Assembly (NCBI GenBank): GCA_029938175.1
Contig: JAPYON010000001.1
Span: forward strand, 139,659-189,818
Direction: 5' to 3'
From: Paracoccaceae bacterium
GTDB lineage: Bacteria; Pseudomonadota; Alphaproteobacteria; Rhodobacterales; Rhodobacteraceae
DNA length: 50,160 nt
The notes beneath the pieces are model-generated. The model searched no databases. It was not told where the DNA came from and saw only the letters and a list, made by a program, of their open reading frames with translations. Shown piece by piece: positions 15,826 to 24,952 of this stretch. The translations under genes were made by a program, and so were the position numbers. How positions within the stretch are numbered: the first letter of the stretch is position 1; the number at the start of each line of letters is the position of its first letter.

Positions 15826-17564
15826 CGCTCGTCCATCTCCCCCTCGGCAACTGGAATGGTTTGCGGCACGAAATCTTCCTCGACACCGGGTAAGGAATAA
15901 TCATACGCCCAACGGTGAACGACGGGCAACGAGGCACCCCAATTTCCGTGTACGGGTGGCGTTTGCGGTGTTTGCCATTCCATCGAGGTTGCACGCCAAG
16001 GATTGCCATCAGCCTTCTTACCGTTTCGAATGCTCCAGAACAGATTGAACAAGAACACCATTTGCGCCGCACCGACAACGAAAGCTGCGATACTAATCGC
16101 AGCGTTAAGCGTAAGGGCCGACTCTGGAATAAAGTCCAAACCGTCGAACGTAAAATACCGTCTGGGAATTCCGACGAAACCCAAAAAATGCATTGGGAAG
16201 AAAATGAGGTACGTACCAATGAAGGTAACCCAAAAATGTATGTGGCCCATGGTTTGGTTCATCATTCTTCCCGTAGCCTTAGGATACCAATGATAAATTG
16301 CGCCAAAGACCACCAGGACCGGCGCTACGCCCATTACCATGTGGAAGTGGGCCACCACGAAATACGTGTCGGATAGCGGCACATCGACAACCACATTTCC
16401 GAGGAATAATCCGGTCAACCCACCCACAACAAAGGTGAACACGAAGGCGATGGCGAATAGCATCGGCAGTGTAAAATGAATATTTCCACGCCACAATGTT
16501 AGCACCCAGTTATAAACTTTGATCGCTGTAGGTAGCGCAATTATCAGGGTAGTAATTGCAAAGAAGAATCCAAAAGCGGGATCCATGCCGCTGACATACA
16601 TATGGTGCGCCCATACAATGAAACTCAGCGCTCCGATGATGACAATGGCCCAAACCATTTGTCGGTATCCGAAGATATTTTTACGGGCGTGAACGCTTAT
16701 GAGGTCCGAGACAATTCCGAAGCCGGGCAGCGCCACGATATAGACTTCCGGATGTCCAAAGAACCAAAATAGATGTTGAAATAATAGCGGGCTGCCGCCT
16801 CCGTATTCCAGTGATTCACCCATCGATACAATCGCCGGAATGAAGAAACTTGTGCCCAGAACCTTGTCGAACATCATCATAACTCCGCCGACGAACAATG
16901 CAGGAAATGCAAGCAGTCCCATAATTGTCGCGACAAATATTCCCCAAATCGTTAGCGGCAAGCGCATCATGGTCATGCCTTCAGTCCGCGCCTGCAACAC
17001 TGTGATTACATAGTTTAGGCCACCCATCGTGAAGGCTATAATGAACACGATGAGCGAAACCAGCATCAAGATTATTCCCCAATCAGATCCAGGAGTCCCT
17101 TCCAGAATTGATTGCGGTGGATATAGCGTCCAACCCGCGCCAGTTGCGCCGCCCGGCACGAAAAAGCTTGAGGCCAGAATAATTACCGAAAGAAGGTAGA
17201 ACCAGTAACTCAACATGTTTAAATATGGAAAAACCATATCCCGGGCTCCAACCATCAACGGGATCAGATAGTTCCCGAACCCGCCCAGAAAGAACGCCGT
17301 GAGCAGGTAGATAACCATTATCATCCCGTGCATCGTGACATATTGATAATAGGATTCTGAATCGATGAAATCGAAAGTGTCTGGAAAACCGATTTGCAGG
17401 CGCATGAACCATGACAACACAAGTGCGACCAAGCCAATTGCGGTTGCAGTGCCCATATATTGGATGGCGATAACTTTGTGGTCTTGGCTCCAGACGTACT
17501 TTGTTAAAAAGGTTTGCGGACCGTGCGAATCCAGTTCGCTATCTTCGATGTTCGTACTAACCAT
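15822..17564 (-). CDS. Cytochrome c oxidase subunit I (haem-copper, aa3 type)
   Basis: The 580-residue protein has about twelve hydrophobic helices. All six metal-ligand histidines are present: H79 (YVTMHGM, haem a), H271 with cross-linked Y275 (GHPEVY, CuB), H320/H321 (AHHMY, CuB), and H406/H408 (VAHFHMVMG, haem a3 and haem a). D-channel residues D109 (GARDM) and E273 and K-channel K349 (PTAIKVY) are present, placing it in the A1 class. The first Asn of the usual N-N pair after FPxL is kept, but the second is Met (YLNMLSYW). It reduces O2 to water and pumps protons in the cytoplasmic membrane. It starts behind a CCGGAGAA site, 54 bases after subunit II. Confidence 0.96.
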   Translation of the reverse strand: MVSTNIEDSELDSHGPQTFLTKYVWSQDHKVIAIQYMGTATAIGLVALVLSWFMRLQIGFPDTFDFIDSESYYQYVTMHGMIMVIYLLTAFFLGGFGNYLIPLMVGARDMVFPYLNMLSYWFYLLSVIILASSFFVPGGATGAGWTLYPPQSILEGTPGSDWGIILMLVSLIVFIIAFTMGGLNYVITVLQARTEGMTMMRLPLTIWGIFVATIMGLLAFPALFVGGVMMMFDKVLGTSFFIPAIVSMGESLEYGGGSPLLFQHLFWFFGHPEVYIVALPGFGIVSDLISVHARKNIFGYRQMVWAIVIIGALSFIVWAHHMYVSGMDPAFGFFFAITTLIIALPTAIKVYNWVLTLWRGNIHFTLPMLFAIAFVFTFVVGGLTGLFLGNVVVDVPLSDTYFVVAHFHMVMGVAPVLVVFGAIYHWYPKATGRMMNQTMGHIHFWVTFIGTYLIFFPMHFLGFVGIPRRYFTFDGLDFIPESALTLNAAISIAAFVVGAAQMVFLFNLFWSIRNGKKADGNPWRATSMEWQTPQTPPVHGNWGASLPVVHRWAYDYSLPGVEEDFVPQTIPVAEGEMDER

Positions 17565-17618
17565 TAAAGTTCTCCGGCGTTATTGATCTAGTTTAACCAC
17601 GGTAATTTTTATTACGGC

Positions 17619-18449
17619 CTATTCAGAATTTTGTGCGTACTCGACATTGTCGTTGCGTTCATTCGCGACCAGCTTGGCGTAGGTTTCCTGCTCTGCCAAC
17701 CATTCGTTGTATTCTTTTTTCTCATCAACAACTACGTATCCGCGCATTTGCGAATGTCCGACACCACACAGCTCGGCACAGATAATCTCAAATGTTCCTG
17801 TCCGGGTCGGGGTAATCCAGAAGTACGTCACAATGCCCGGGACCAAATCCATCTTGGCACGAAATTGCGGAACGTAAAAATTATGCAAAACATCGATTGA
17901 TCTAAGTACCATTTTGACGGGCTGCCCTAGAAGCAGATGCAATTCGTTATCATCAATTATAATATCGTCACTTCCGGCGGGGTCAGAAGCAGACACACCA
18001 AACGGTGTTTCGTAAATGTCGTGCGTCGACACGAGACCAAATTCGCCGTCCTCGCCGGGTAGGCGAAATGCCCACGACCATTGTTGGCCGACGGCTTCGA
18101 CTATTTTTGCATCATCGGGAACGGTTATATACTTATTCCAAACCACCAAACCCGGGGCCAGCATTGCGATAACGCCAACAGAAGTTGCCACGGCTAGTAT
18201 CAACTCTAGCCGCTTGTTTTCGGGCTCAAAATCTGCACGATTTCCAGCCGATTGTCGGTATTTATACAGGGCGTAGGCCATGAACAAAGAAACGGCTACG
18301 AAAACAGCGCCGGTAATCCAAAGCGTGGCGGTTAGAAGCAAGTCGATTTCCGACCAGTCGGCTGCTATCGGGACGTAAGTCCACGGGCTAACAAAACTGA
18401 ATACGACGCTAAAAATTACAAGCAACACGATAATTACTATTATAATCAT
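17619..18449 (-). CDS. Cytochrome c oxidase subunit II (CuA-containing)
   Basis: The 276-residue protein has three N-terminal hydrophobic segments (about residues 1-25, 38-62, 86-106), one more than the usual pair, then a periplasmic cupredoxin domain. The CuA ligands are all visible: His in DVLHNFYVP, and Cys-x-Glu-x-x-x-Cys with the later His and Met in CAELCGVGHSQM. The aromatic electron-entry patch reads GQQWSWAFRLPG. The presence of CuA means the enzyme takes electrons from cytochrome c, not quinol. It is the first gene of the operon. I see no lipobox, so processing would be by ordinary signal peptidase if at all. Confidence 0.95.
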   Translation of the reverse strand: MIIIVIIVLLVIFSVVFSFVSPWTYVPIAADWSEIDLLLTATLWITGAVFVAVSLFMAYALYKYRQSAGNRADFEPENKRLELILAVATSVGVIAMLAPGLVVWNKYITVPDDAKIVEAVGQQWSWAFRLPGEDGEFGLVSTHDIYETPFGVSASDPAGSDDIIIDDNELHLLLGQPVKMVLRSIDVLHNFYVPQFRAKMDLVPGIVTYFWITPTRTGTFEIICAELCGVGHSQMRGYVVVDEKKEYNEWLAEQETYAKLVANERNDNVEYAQNSE

Positions 18450-18711
18450 TTAATACTCACCCCATTTTTTGGCCCACCGGTGACCCAAACAGAACGCAGT
18501 AAGTGTATTCCGAATTAGTTAAGGCTCCGGCAGACAATTTCACGCTACAATGGAAGTTGAAATTTCGCAAGGTTGCAGAGTTTTGAACGTTTTAGCTCTT
18601 AAATATGACCAGATTGGGTTCTGGTTTTGGCCTTGCGATGATGTCAGGGAACTCGGGCAAGGTGGTTCTAGACTGGCGAAGTTGAACTTGTTCGTTAGGA
18701 AAACGCAATTT

Positions 18712-19257
18712 TTACTGGATCGTGATCCAATCAAATTTACACTCGATCTTGCTCAGAAATGCCACCAACCCGTCGGGCGTCATCGCTAATGTCCGGTCGT
18801 TCACCAGTGGATGCGGATAGATCATTTTGCAATCTTGCAACGAGGCATCCATAAACATTCGCACGCCAGTGCTGACCCCGTTGATCATCGCAAGCGGCGT
18901 AACTGCACCTGGACGGACGCCTAGATTTTCCATCAGACGATCTGACGAGCCGAACGACAACCTGCCCGATCCGATCAGATGTGGCAGAGCTTTCAGGTCA
19001 AATTTGCAGTCTTGCTCGGTCACTATTAGGAAATTCCGTTTCTTGTGATCGCGTAGATACAAGTTCTTGATGTTTCCACCGCCCTCTTCGGCGGACAAAA
19101 ACATGTCCTGCACCAACTTAGAGTCGGCTACCGTTTTCAACGGCACATGATCGTGGCGTTGGAAAGCAATGCCCCATTCAGTTAGTTTTTCCAGTAACGT
19201 GTCAGATGAAACAGGCAGGCTATCCTGAAACCTGGAAGAGGCATCTGGTGTCATCAT
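18712..19257 (-). CDS. Aminoacyl-tRNA deacylase, ProX/PrdX (YbaK-like) family
   Basis: The 181-residue protein starts at the first of two ATGs with GGGA upstream. It matches the free-standing prolyl-tRNA synthetase editing-domain family: LLEKLTEWGIAFQRHDH near the N-terminus, NLYLRDHKKRNFLIV, the catalytic-Lys region, and GVRPGAVTPLAMIN. These proteins hydrolyse Ala-tRNA(Pro) or Cys-tRNA(Pro) to correct mischarging in the cytosol. It stands alone. A 262-base gap separates it from the cox operon on the same strand, and a gene relic lies upstream. Confidence 0.85.
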   Translation of the reverse strand: MMTPDASSRFQDSLPVSSDTLLEKLTEWGIAFQRHDHVPLKTVADSKLVQDMFLSAEEGGGNIKNLYLRDHKKRNFLIVTEQDCKFDLKALPHLIGSGRLSFGSSDRLMENLGVRPGAVTPLAMINGVSTGVRMFMDASLQDCKMIYPHPLVNDRTLAMTPDGLVAFLSKIECKFDWITIQ

Positions 19258-19322
19258 TATATCCCGACTCAGTTAACTACCTTCCGTGGATACGACAGTT
19301 TCGACTGTGTCAAAAGCCCGAG

Positions 19323-19733
19323 TTAGTGTTTCATTAACCCTTTAACGCGTGCTTTGACGATTTCTTCGGCGGCGTCCTTGACCGGACCAAACCCGCGAAT
19401 ATCCAAAGGTGCTTGCATGATCTGCAACCAGTCGCCGTTCCCGCCTTTTTCGCAAGCAAGCATCAGATCTTCGAACCAGTCGATTAGCGCGACTTCGGCT
19501 TGCCGCTCGCCTGTGTAGTCAAACGGATCAAGCGCTGTACCGCGCAGGATTTTCAAAGGCGCCAACACCTTGAAGATAGCTGCCATGACCCGTCCAAACG
19601 CCCTTTTTCGGGGCCGTCCCAATGCGTCTTTCTTTGACGGCAACAACGGCGGTGCCATATGGTATTTGATCGTCGGGTTCATGTTCAAGCTTGACGCGGT
19701 GGCTAATGTGCGTACGAATTGGTTTTGCGACAA
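19323..19733 (-). pseudogene. Relic: C-terminal end of indolepyruvate ferredoxin oxidoreductase
   Basis: The roughly 135 codons match only the extreme C-terminus (DUF6537 region) of the long fused indolepyruvate:ferredoxin oxidoreductases, with YHMAPPLLPSKKDALGRPRK, FGRVMAAIFKVLAPLKILRG and DPFDYTGERQAE. Intact proteins are over 1,100 residues long. Extending the frame upstream of the TTG at 19733 reaches an in-frame stop at 19776-19778. Beyond that lies glpD on the other strand, so about 1,000 residues including all TPP and Fe-S domains are gone. The remaining frame has no stops, which suggests the deletion is fairly recent. An expressed small protein cannot be excluded but has no precedent I know. 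Confidence 0.75.
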
Positions 19734-19856
19734 GCAAAATACGAAACGGGAATTGCGCTGTAAGCAGCAGGGGAATCAGTGTAGACTCGCCGGATTATTC
19801 ATCCCGCCAAGATGCTGGCGCAGACCCCGGACATTATGGCCGGAATTCGAGAAAAT

Positions 19857-21359
19857 ATGAACACTACAAAACCCTACGATATATTTGTAATTGGCGGAGG
19901 CGTGAACGGATGTGGGATCGCCCGTGACGCTTCTGGCCGCGGTCTGACAGTTGGTCTGGCCGAAATGAATGACCTTGCGTCGGCGACATCTTCGGCCTCA
20001 ACCAAACTGTTCCATGGCGGTTTGCGCTATCTAGAGCGCTGCAAATTCCGGCTGGTCCGCGAGGCCTTGATCGAACGCGAAGTACTGTTGCAAGCCATGC
20101 CTCACATCAGTTGGCCGATGCGGTTCGTTTTACCATTACACAAAGAAATGCGTCCGGCGTGGCTGATCCGGCTGGGGTTGTTTATCTATGATAATCTAGG
20201 CGGGCGAAAAATCTTGCCGGGCACGGCAACGTTGGATTTGACCAAAGATGTAGCAGGCGAGCCACTACAATCTAAATTTTCCAAAGCATTCGAGTATTCA
20301 GATTGCTGGGTGCAAGATTCCCGACTTGTAGCCCTGAATGCCCGCGATGCGGCACAGCTCGGCGCTGATATTTTCACGCGTACCAAGGTTGTCGGTGCCC
20401 GTCGGGATGATGGGATATGGAAAATTACGCTAACCGATGAAAAAAGCTCGCGCGACGTGTTCGCCAAAGTTTTGGTTAATGCGGGTGGTCCTTGGGTTGC
20501 CGATATTATCGAGCATGCAGTGCATCTGGATACACATGAAGGCGTACGCTTGGTCCGCGGCAGTCATATCGTTACTGACCGGCTGTTCGATCACGACCGC
20601 GCCTACTTCTTTCAGGGCAGTGATAACCGGATCATTTTTGCGATGCCCTACGAGGATGATTTCACGCTTATTGGTACGACTGATCACGATCACGTCGGCG
20701 ACCCCTCGTCCCCCGTCTGCACCGAGGTCGAGGCTGATTACCTACGCAAATTTGCGTCGGAATACTTTAAGCGCCCTATTAGGAAATCACAGATCATCTG
20801 GTCGTATTCAGGCGTTCGCCCGCTGTACGACGACGACGCAAGTTCCGCGACCGAGGCAACCCGCGATTACGTGCTGACTCTACGCGAAGGTGGCGCCCCA
20901 CTACTGAATGTTTTTGGCGGCAAGATCACAACTTACCGCCGCTTATCCGAGGCAGCATTAGCAAAGCTTGTTCCGTTTTTTCCGAATATGGGCAAAAACT
21001 GGACAACAAGGGCACCCCTGCCTGGCGGTGATTTTCCGGTGGATGGTGTGCAGGCCCAGATTGACAAGCTGAAGCTAGCGTTTCCATTCCTAAGTCACAT
21101 CTGGGCGCGGCGCCTTGTGCAAACCTATGGCACGGACGCGTTTTTATTGCTCAACGGGGCGATCACGCCAGCAGATTTGGGCGAAGACTTCGGCGCTACG
21201 CTGACAATGGCCGAAGTTGAATGGCTGATGGAACATGAATTCGCCCGCACGGCCGAAGACGTTCTGTGGCGTCGCACCAAGCTGGGCTTAAGGTTGACGC
21301 AAGAAGATGCCAAATGGTTAGATTTGTTAATGCAAAAGCATTTTGAACACCTCGCCTGA
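19857..21359 (+). CDS. glpD: FAD-dependent glycerol-3-phosphate dehydrogenase
   Basis: I start at the ATG at 19857 (MNTTKPYDIFVIGGG), giving 500 residues, the usual GlpD length; longer starts add an unrelated lead that would overlap the relic upstream. The Rossmann FAD motif is GGGVNGCG (residues 13-20). Other signatures are SSASTKLFHGGLRYLE, the LNVFGGKITTYR block and a C-terminal helical domain ending KLGLRLTQEDAKWLD. It oxidises sn-glycerol-3-phosphate to dihydroxyacetone phosphate at the membrane and feeds electrons to quinone. No glpF, glpK or glpR lies nearby. It sits between two truncated relics on the opposite strand. Confidence 0.94.
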   Translation: MNTTKPYDIFVIGGGVNGCGIARDASGRGLTVGLAEMNDLASATSSASTKLFHGGLRYLERCKFRLVREALIEREVLLQAMPHISWPMRFVLPLHKEMRPAWLIRLGLFIYDNLGGRKILPGTATLDLTKDVAGEPLQSKFSKAFEYSDCWVQDSRLVALNARDAAQLGADIFTRTKVVGARRDDGIWKITLTDEKSSRDVFAKVLVNAGGPWVADIIEHAVHLDTHEGVRLVRGSHIVTDRLFDHDRAYFFQGSDNRIIFAMPYEDDFTLIGTTDHDHVGDPSSPVCTEVEADYLRKFASEYFKRPIRKSQIIWSYSGVRPLYDDDASSATEATRDYVLTLREGGAPLLNVFGGKITTYRRLSEAALAKLVPFFPNMGKNWTTRAPLPGGDFPVDGVQAQIDKLKLAFPFLSHIWARRLVQTYGTDAFLLLNGAITPADLGEDFGATLTMAEVEWLMEHEFARTAEDVLWRRTKLGLRLTQEDAKWLDLLMQKHFEHLA

Positions 21360-21382
21360 AATGTGGTTCCCGCCGTGCAAAT

Positions 21383-21745
21383 CTAGATTCTGCGTTCACG
21401 TAGTTTTTCGTAATAGCGAAGCGCCTGATTAGACAAGGTACTTCCCTCATCCGACAACTCGGAAGTAGAAGCCGCAGGTTTAGCAAACCCTTCACTTTCC
21501 CAAACCGACTTATACCAATGGCTTGCCCAAGCCCCGTCATCTTTATGTCCGCCTTTCGGCCAGTTCAGCATGGTGGTTTGAAAATCAAACCCAATGTTAT
21601 AACAAATTTCTCGCAAAACGATTTCGGGATTCGCTAAAATATCATCGCTATCCACGACAACCGGTTTTTCACCTATTTCCGTTGCAATCTGGTCGAATAT
21701 TTCAGCTTGCTGTTTAAGCCCGATATCGTCCAGTGCCAGCTTCAA
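21383..21745 (-). pseudogene. Relic: C-terminal half of a sulfotransferase-like (P-loop) protein
   Basis: The 120 codons resemble the C-terminal half of a Rhodobacterales sulfotransferase-like family: KPVVVDSDDILANPEIVLR, then MLNWPKGGHKDDGAWASHWY and a KSVWESEGF end. Full-length members are roughly twice as long and begin with a P-loop/PAPS-binding region. That region is absent here, because an in-frame TGA occurs two codons before the first possible start (TTG at 21745) and no matching sequence lies upstream. I therefore call a 5'-deleted relic. The family assignment is from memory of conserved blocks and is less certain than the truncation itself. It is convergent with glpD, ending 24 bases from it. 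Confidence 0.55.
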
Positions 21746-21894
21746 GCCGTCTCAAAGCAATCCAAAATTTTCGAACGTAGCTCAAACGGCGGAAATAACT
21801 CGCTAACTATATTTCCCTTTTGTGAAATTTTGTTTGATTTTTTCACCAAGCACGCGCTCACTATCCAAAACAGGTGAAAGGCCGTGTGATTCCC

Positions 21895-22476
21895 ATGTCG
21901 AAACCTATCCACCAAGATACCGATCACTCCGCCGCCCTCGGCCGCGATCTGCGCGCCCTGCGCAAAGCCCGCAACCTAACGTTAAACGAACTCGCTATCC
22001 GCATCGGCCGTTCCGTAGGCTTCCTTAGCCAAATCGAGCGAGGCCTTTCGGCGCCCTCGATCCGTGACCTGCGCACCCTCGCCAAAGCTTTTGAAGTCCC
22101 CGTAAGCTGGTTTTTCCTGACCAACGAGGGCGACGAGGCCGAGCGTGAATACATTGTCCGTGCTGACAATCGCCGCGCACTTGGCACGACCGAGGAAGGC
22201 ATTATAGAAGAACTCCTCTCGCCGGACCTTGGCGGCAGTTTCGAGATGTTCCGCTCCGCCATCGAGGCTCGAACCGAACAAACCGAATTCATTTACCGCG
22301 AAACCGAAGAAGCCGGATATCTCGTCTCTGGACAGATCGATCTCTGGATCGAAGGCCGGAAATTCAGCCTGACCGCAGGCGACAGCTTCCGTTTCGACCA
22401 TAAACCCGTTCGCTGGCACAACACCGGCGACGTTCAAGCAATTATCATCTGGGTGGTTAGCCCTCCAGTTTACTAA
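21895..22476 (+). CDS. XRE-family transcriptional regulator with C-terminal cupin
   Basis: The 193-residue protein (start MSKPIHQDTDHSA) has a helix-turn-helix at about residues 15-70 (GRDLRALRKARNLTLNELA, then FLSQIERGLSAPSIRDL). A cupin ligand-binding barrel follows at about 115-190, with GYLVSGQIDLWIEG and RWHNTGDVQA. A GTG start seven codons earlier is possible, and neither start has a convincing ribosome site. Regulators of this XRE-cupin type commonly control catabolism of amines and amino acids. It lies 13 bases upstream of the first DAO-GcvT dehydrogenase on the same strand and is the obvious candidate regulator of the downstream three-gene set. Confidence 0.88.
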   Translation: MSKPIHQDTDHSAALGRDLRALRKARNLTLNELAIRIGRSVGFLSQIERGLSAPSIRDLRTLAKAFEVPVSWFFLTNEGDEAEREYIVRADNRRALGTTEEGIIEELLSPDLGGSFEMFRSAIEARTEQTEFIYRETEEAGYLVSGQIDLWIEGRKFSLTAGDSFRFDHKPVRWHNTGDVQAIIIWVVSPPVY

Positions 22477-22489
22477 AAGGACTTCGCCG

Positions 22490-24952
22490 ATGGCAGAACT
22501 TCCCTCAACAGCCCGTGTGGTCATTATCGGTGGCGGAGCCGTTGGAACTTCGGCCCTTTATCATTTGGCCAAGGCAGGCTGGACAGATTGCGTGCTGCTT
22601 GAGAAAAACGAGTTAACCTCAGGTTCCACATGGCACGCCGCCGGAAATGTCCCGACGTTTTCCACGTCGTGGTCTGTTATGCACATGCAACGATATTCCG
22701 CCGAAATGTACCGCGACTTGGAAGAAGTTGTTGATTACCCGATGAACTATCACGTCACAGGCTCCATCCGTCTAGCGCACAGTAACGAGCGTATGCAGGA
22801 ATTCGAACGGGCCAAAGGCATGGGTCGTTATCAGGGCATCGACATCGACATGTGCGACTGGTCAGATCTCAAACGACTGTATCCGTTCCTCGAAACCCAT
22901 GATCTTGCAGGCGGCCTTTACGACCCGAATGACGGTGATATAGACCCCGCGCAGTTAACTCAAGCAATGGCCAAAGGCGCACGAGATTTGGGCGCAAAGA
23001 TAGTTCGTTTCTGCCCTGTTGAGGGTGTGAGCCGCGAGAATGACGAATGGGTTCTTTCTACCCCCAAGGGCGCAATACGCGCCGAAATTGTGGTTAATGC
23101 AGCCGGTTACCGTGCCCAAGAACTAGGGCGTATGTTCATTCCGTACGGGGGCCGCGAAGTACCGATGATGACAATGAGTCACCAGTATTTGCTGACCGGC
23201 GAGATCCCCGAGCTCGAAAAATGGTCGGTCGCCAACAGTCAGAAACTGCCCCTGCTGCGCGACGTGGACAGCTCCTATTACCTGCGCCAAGAAAAGAACG
23301 GCCTCAACCTTGGGCCGTACGAGCGGAATTGCAAAGGTCATTGGATGACGGCAGACGACAAGATGCCGGACGACTTCTCTTTCCAGCTTTACCCAAATGA
23401 TCTGGATCGCCTTGAATGGTATATCGAGGATGCGATGGCCCGGGTTCCATTGCTCGGCAAAGTCGGGATTAGCAAGGTCATCAACGGCCCGATACCCTAC
23501 ACGCCCGACGGCAACGGCTTGATCGGCCCAATGCCTGGCGTGCCAAACGCGTTCGAAGCCTGCGTTTTTACCTTCGGAATCGCCCAAGCTGGCGGCGCGG
23601 GCAAAGTTTTGGCCGAATGGGTGACCGAAGGCGAAACCGAGTGGGATATGTGGTCCGTCGATCCCCGTCGTTTTACAGGGCACTGTGATCAGGACTACAC
23701 CAACAAGAAGGGCGTGGAGATATACGGCTATGAATACGCCATGCATTTTCCCCGCCATGAATGGCCTGCCGCGCGGGATAAAAAACTCTCCGCGATCCAC
23801 GATAAAACCACTGCACTCGGCGCACAATTCGGTGCCGGAAATGGCTGGGAGCGCGCGAACTGGTATGCGCAAAACGGCGACGACACATCGCACGAATCCA
23901 CCCTGACGTGGGACCGCGAAGGCCCATGGCAACAACGCATCCGCGAAGAATGCCACGCGGTGCGCGACGCCGCCGGAATCCTCGATCTGCCCGGTTTCTC
24001 GCGCTACAACGTGAAGGGCGCGGGCGCCTGCGCGTGGCTCACCACCCGCACCGCCAGTTTGATCCCCAAAGTTGGGCGTGTGGGCTTGGCATATTTCACC
24101 GACACTCGCGGCCGCGTCGTTACCGAAATGTCTATCATCGCGTTAGAGGAGGATTCATTCCTTCTTATCACCGCCGCCTCGGCAGAATGGCACGATCTGG
24201 AACTGCTGATCCGCAACCTCCCCAAAGGGTCGGACATTGACATCCAGAACGTCACAGCGGACTTCTCCTGCCATATCCTGACCGGCCCAAAGTCCCGCGC
24301 CATCCTGACGGAAGTCTGCGATGCAGACCTGACCGGCCCTTGGCTGACCCATCAAACCACCCAAATCGCCGGAAAAGAATGCCAGCTGTTGCGTGTATCC
24401 TTCGCCGGTGAACTCGGCTGGGAAATCCACACTATGGTCGGTGACACACCCGAAATTTTCGACACGGTTTGGACCGCTGGCCAAGCACACGGGCTGAAAC
24501 CGTTCGGGATGTATGCACTCGACAGCTTGCGCCTGGAAAAAGGATATCGCGCGTGGAAGGGCGACCTATCGACCGATTATTCGATGCTGGAATCCGGTTT
24601 GGACAGGTTCTTGAAGCTGGATAAACCTCAAGATTTCCCCGGCAAAGCCGCGCTTCAGAACGAAAAGCAGAAAGGCGTCAAAAAACGGTTTGTGACCTTG
24701 ATAGTCGAGGCAGGCGCGTCCGACACCCCCTACATGTCCACCCTCTGGCACGACGGCAAAGTTGTTGGCGAAACAACGTCGGGCGGTTGGGGTCATCGTA
24801 TCGAGAAATCCATCGCGCTGGGCATGTTGCGCATTGATCTAACCGAACCCGGAACAGAAATCGAAGTCGAAATCTACGGCAAGCGCTGCAAAGCCACCGT
24901 TCAGCCAGACCAACCCCTTTGGGATCCCAAAAACGAAAGATTGCGGTCATGA
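22490..24952 (+). CDS. DAO-GcvT fused dehydrogenase, dimethylglycine/sarcosine dehydrogenase family (copy 1)
   Basis: The 820-residue protein has an N-terminal FAD-binding DAO domain (GGGAVGTSALYHLAKAGW, residues 11-28), the STWHAAG motif whose His is the covalent FAD site in mammalian dimethylglycine and sarcosine dehydrogenases, an FAO_M linker, and a C-terminal GcvT-like folate domain from about residue 450 (WRGDLSTDYSMLESGL-like block near the end). Family members oxidatively remove an N-methyl group and hand it to tetrahydrofolate as methylene-THF. Which of dimethylglycine, sarcosine or another methylamine is used cannot be decided here. It is followed by a close-family paralogue with an ATGA overlap, so the two are translated together and may form a heteromer or act in sequence. 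Confidence 0.88.
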   Translation: MAELPSTARVVIIGGGAVGTSALYHLAKAGWTDCVLLEKNELTSGSTWHAAGNVPTFSTSWSVMHMQRYSAEMYRDLEEVVDYPMNYHVTGSIRLAHSNERMQEFERAKGMGRYQGIDIDMCDWSDLKRLYPFLETHDLAGGLYDPNDGDIDPAQLTQAMAKGARDLGAKIVRFCPVEGVSRENDEWVLSTPKGAIRAEIVVNAAGYRAQELGRMFIPYGGREVPMMTMSHQYLLTGEIPELEKWSVANSQKLPLLRDVDSSYYLRQEKNGLNLGPYERNCKGHWMTADDKMPDDFSFQLYPNDLDRLEWYIEDAMARVPLLGKVGISKVINGPIPYTPDGNGLIGPMPGVPNAFEACVFTFGIAQAGGAGKVLAEWVTEGETEWDMWSVDPRRFTGHCDQDYTNKKGVEIYGYEYAMHFPRHEWPAARDKKLSAIHDKTTALGAQFGAGNGWERANWYAQNGDDTSHESTLTWDREGPWQQRIREECHAVRDAAGILDLPGFSRYNVKGAGACAWLTTRTASLIPKVGRVGLAYFTDTRGRVVTEMSIIALEEDSFLLITAASAEWHDLELLIRNLPKGSDIDIQNVTADFSCHILTGPKSRAILTEVCDADLTGPWLTHQTTQIAGKECQLLRVSFAGELGWEIHTMVGDTPEIFDTVWTAGQAHGLKPFGMYALDSLRLEKGYRAWKGDLSTDYSMLESGLDRFLKLDKPQDFPGKAALQNEKQKGVKKRFVTLIVEAGASDTPYMSTLWHDGKVVGETTSGGWGHRIEKSIALGMLRIDLTEPGTEIEVEIYGKRCKATVQPDQPLWDPKNERLRS

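Noticed and set aside
18550-18711. Plus-strand frame opening MEVEISQGCRV between the deacylase and cox genes
   Set aside because: It lacks family resemblance and overlaps the 3' end of the deacylase gene antisense; the gap is better read as the cox promoter region.
21360-22489. Glycine riboswitch ahead of the amine-catabolism genes
   Set aside because: I looked for the conserved aptamer segments here and before creatinase and did not find them.
23123-23956. Long minus-strand open frame (277 codons) inside the first DAO-GcvT gene
   Set aside because: It is antisense to a strongly recognised gene, has no family resemblance, and is explained by codon bias of the opposite strand.
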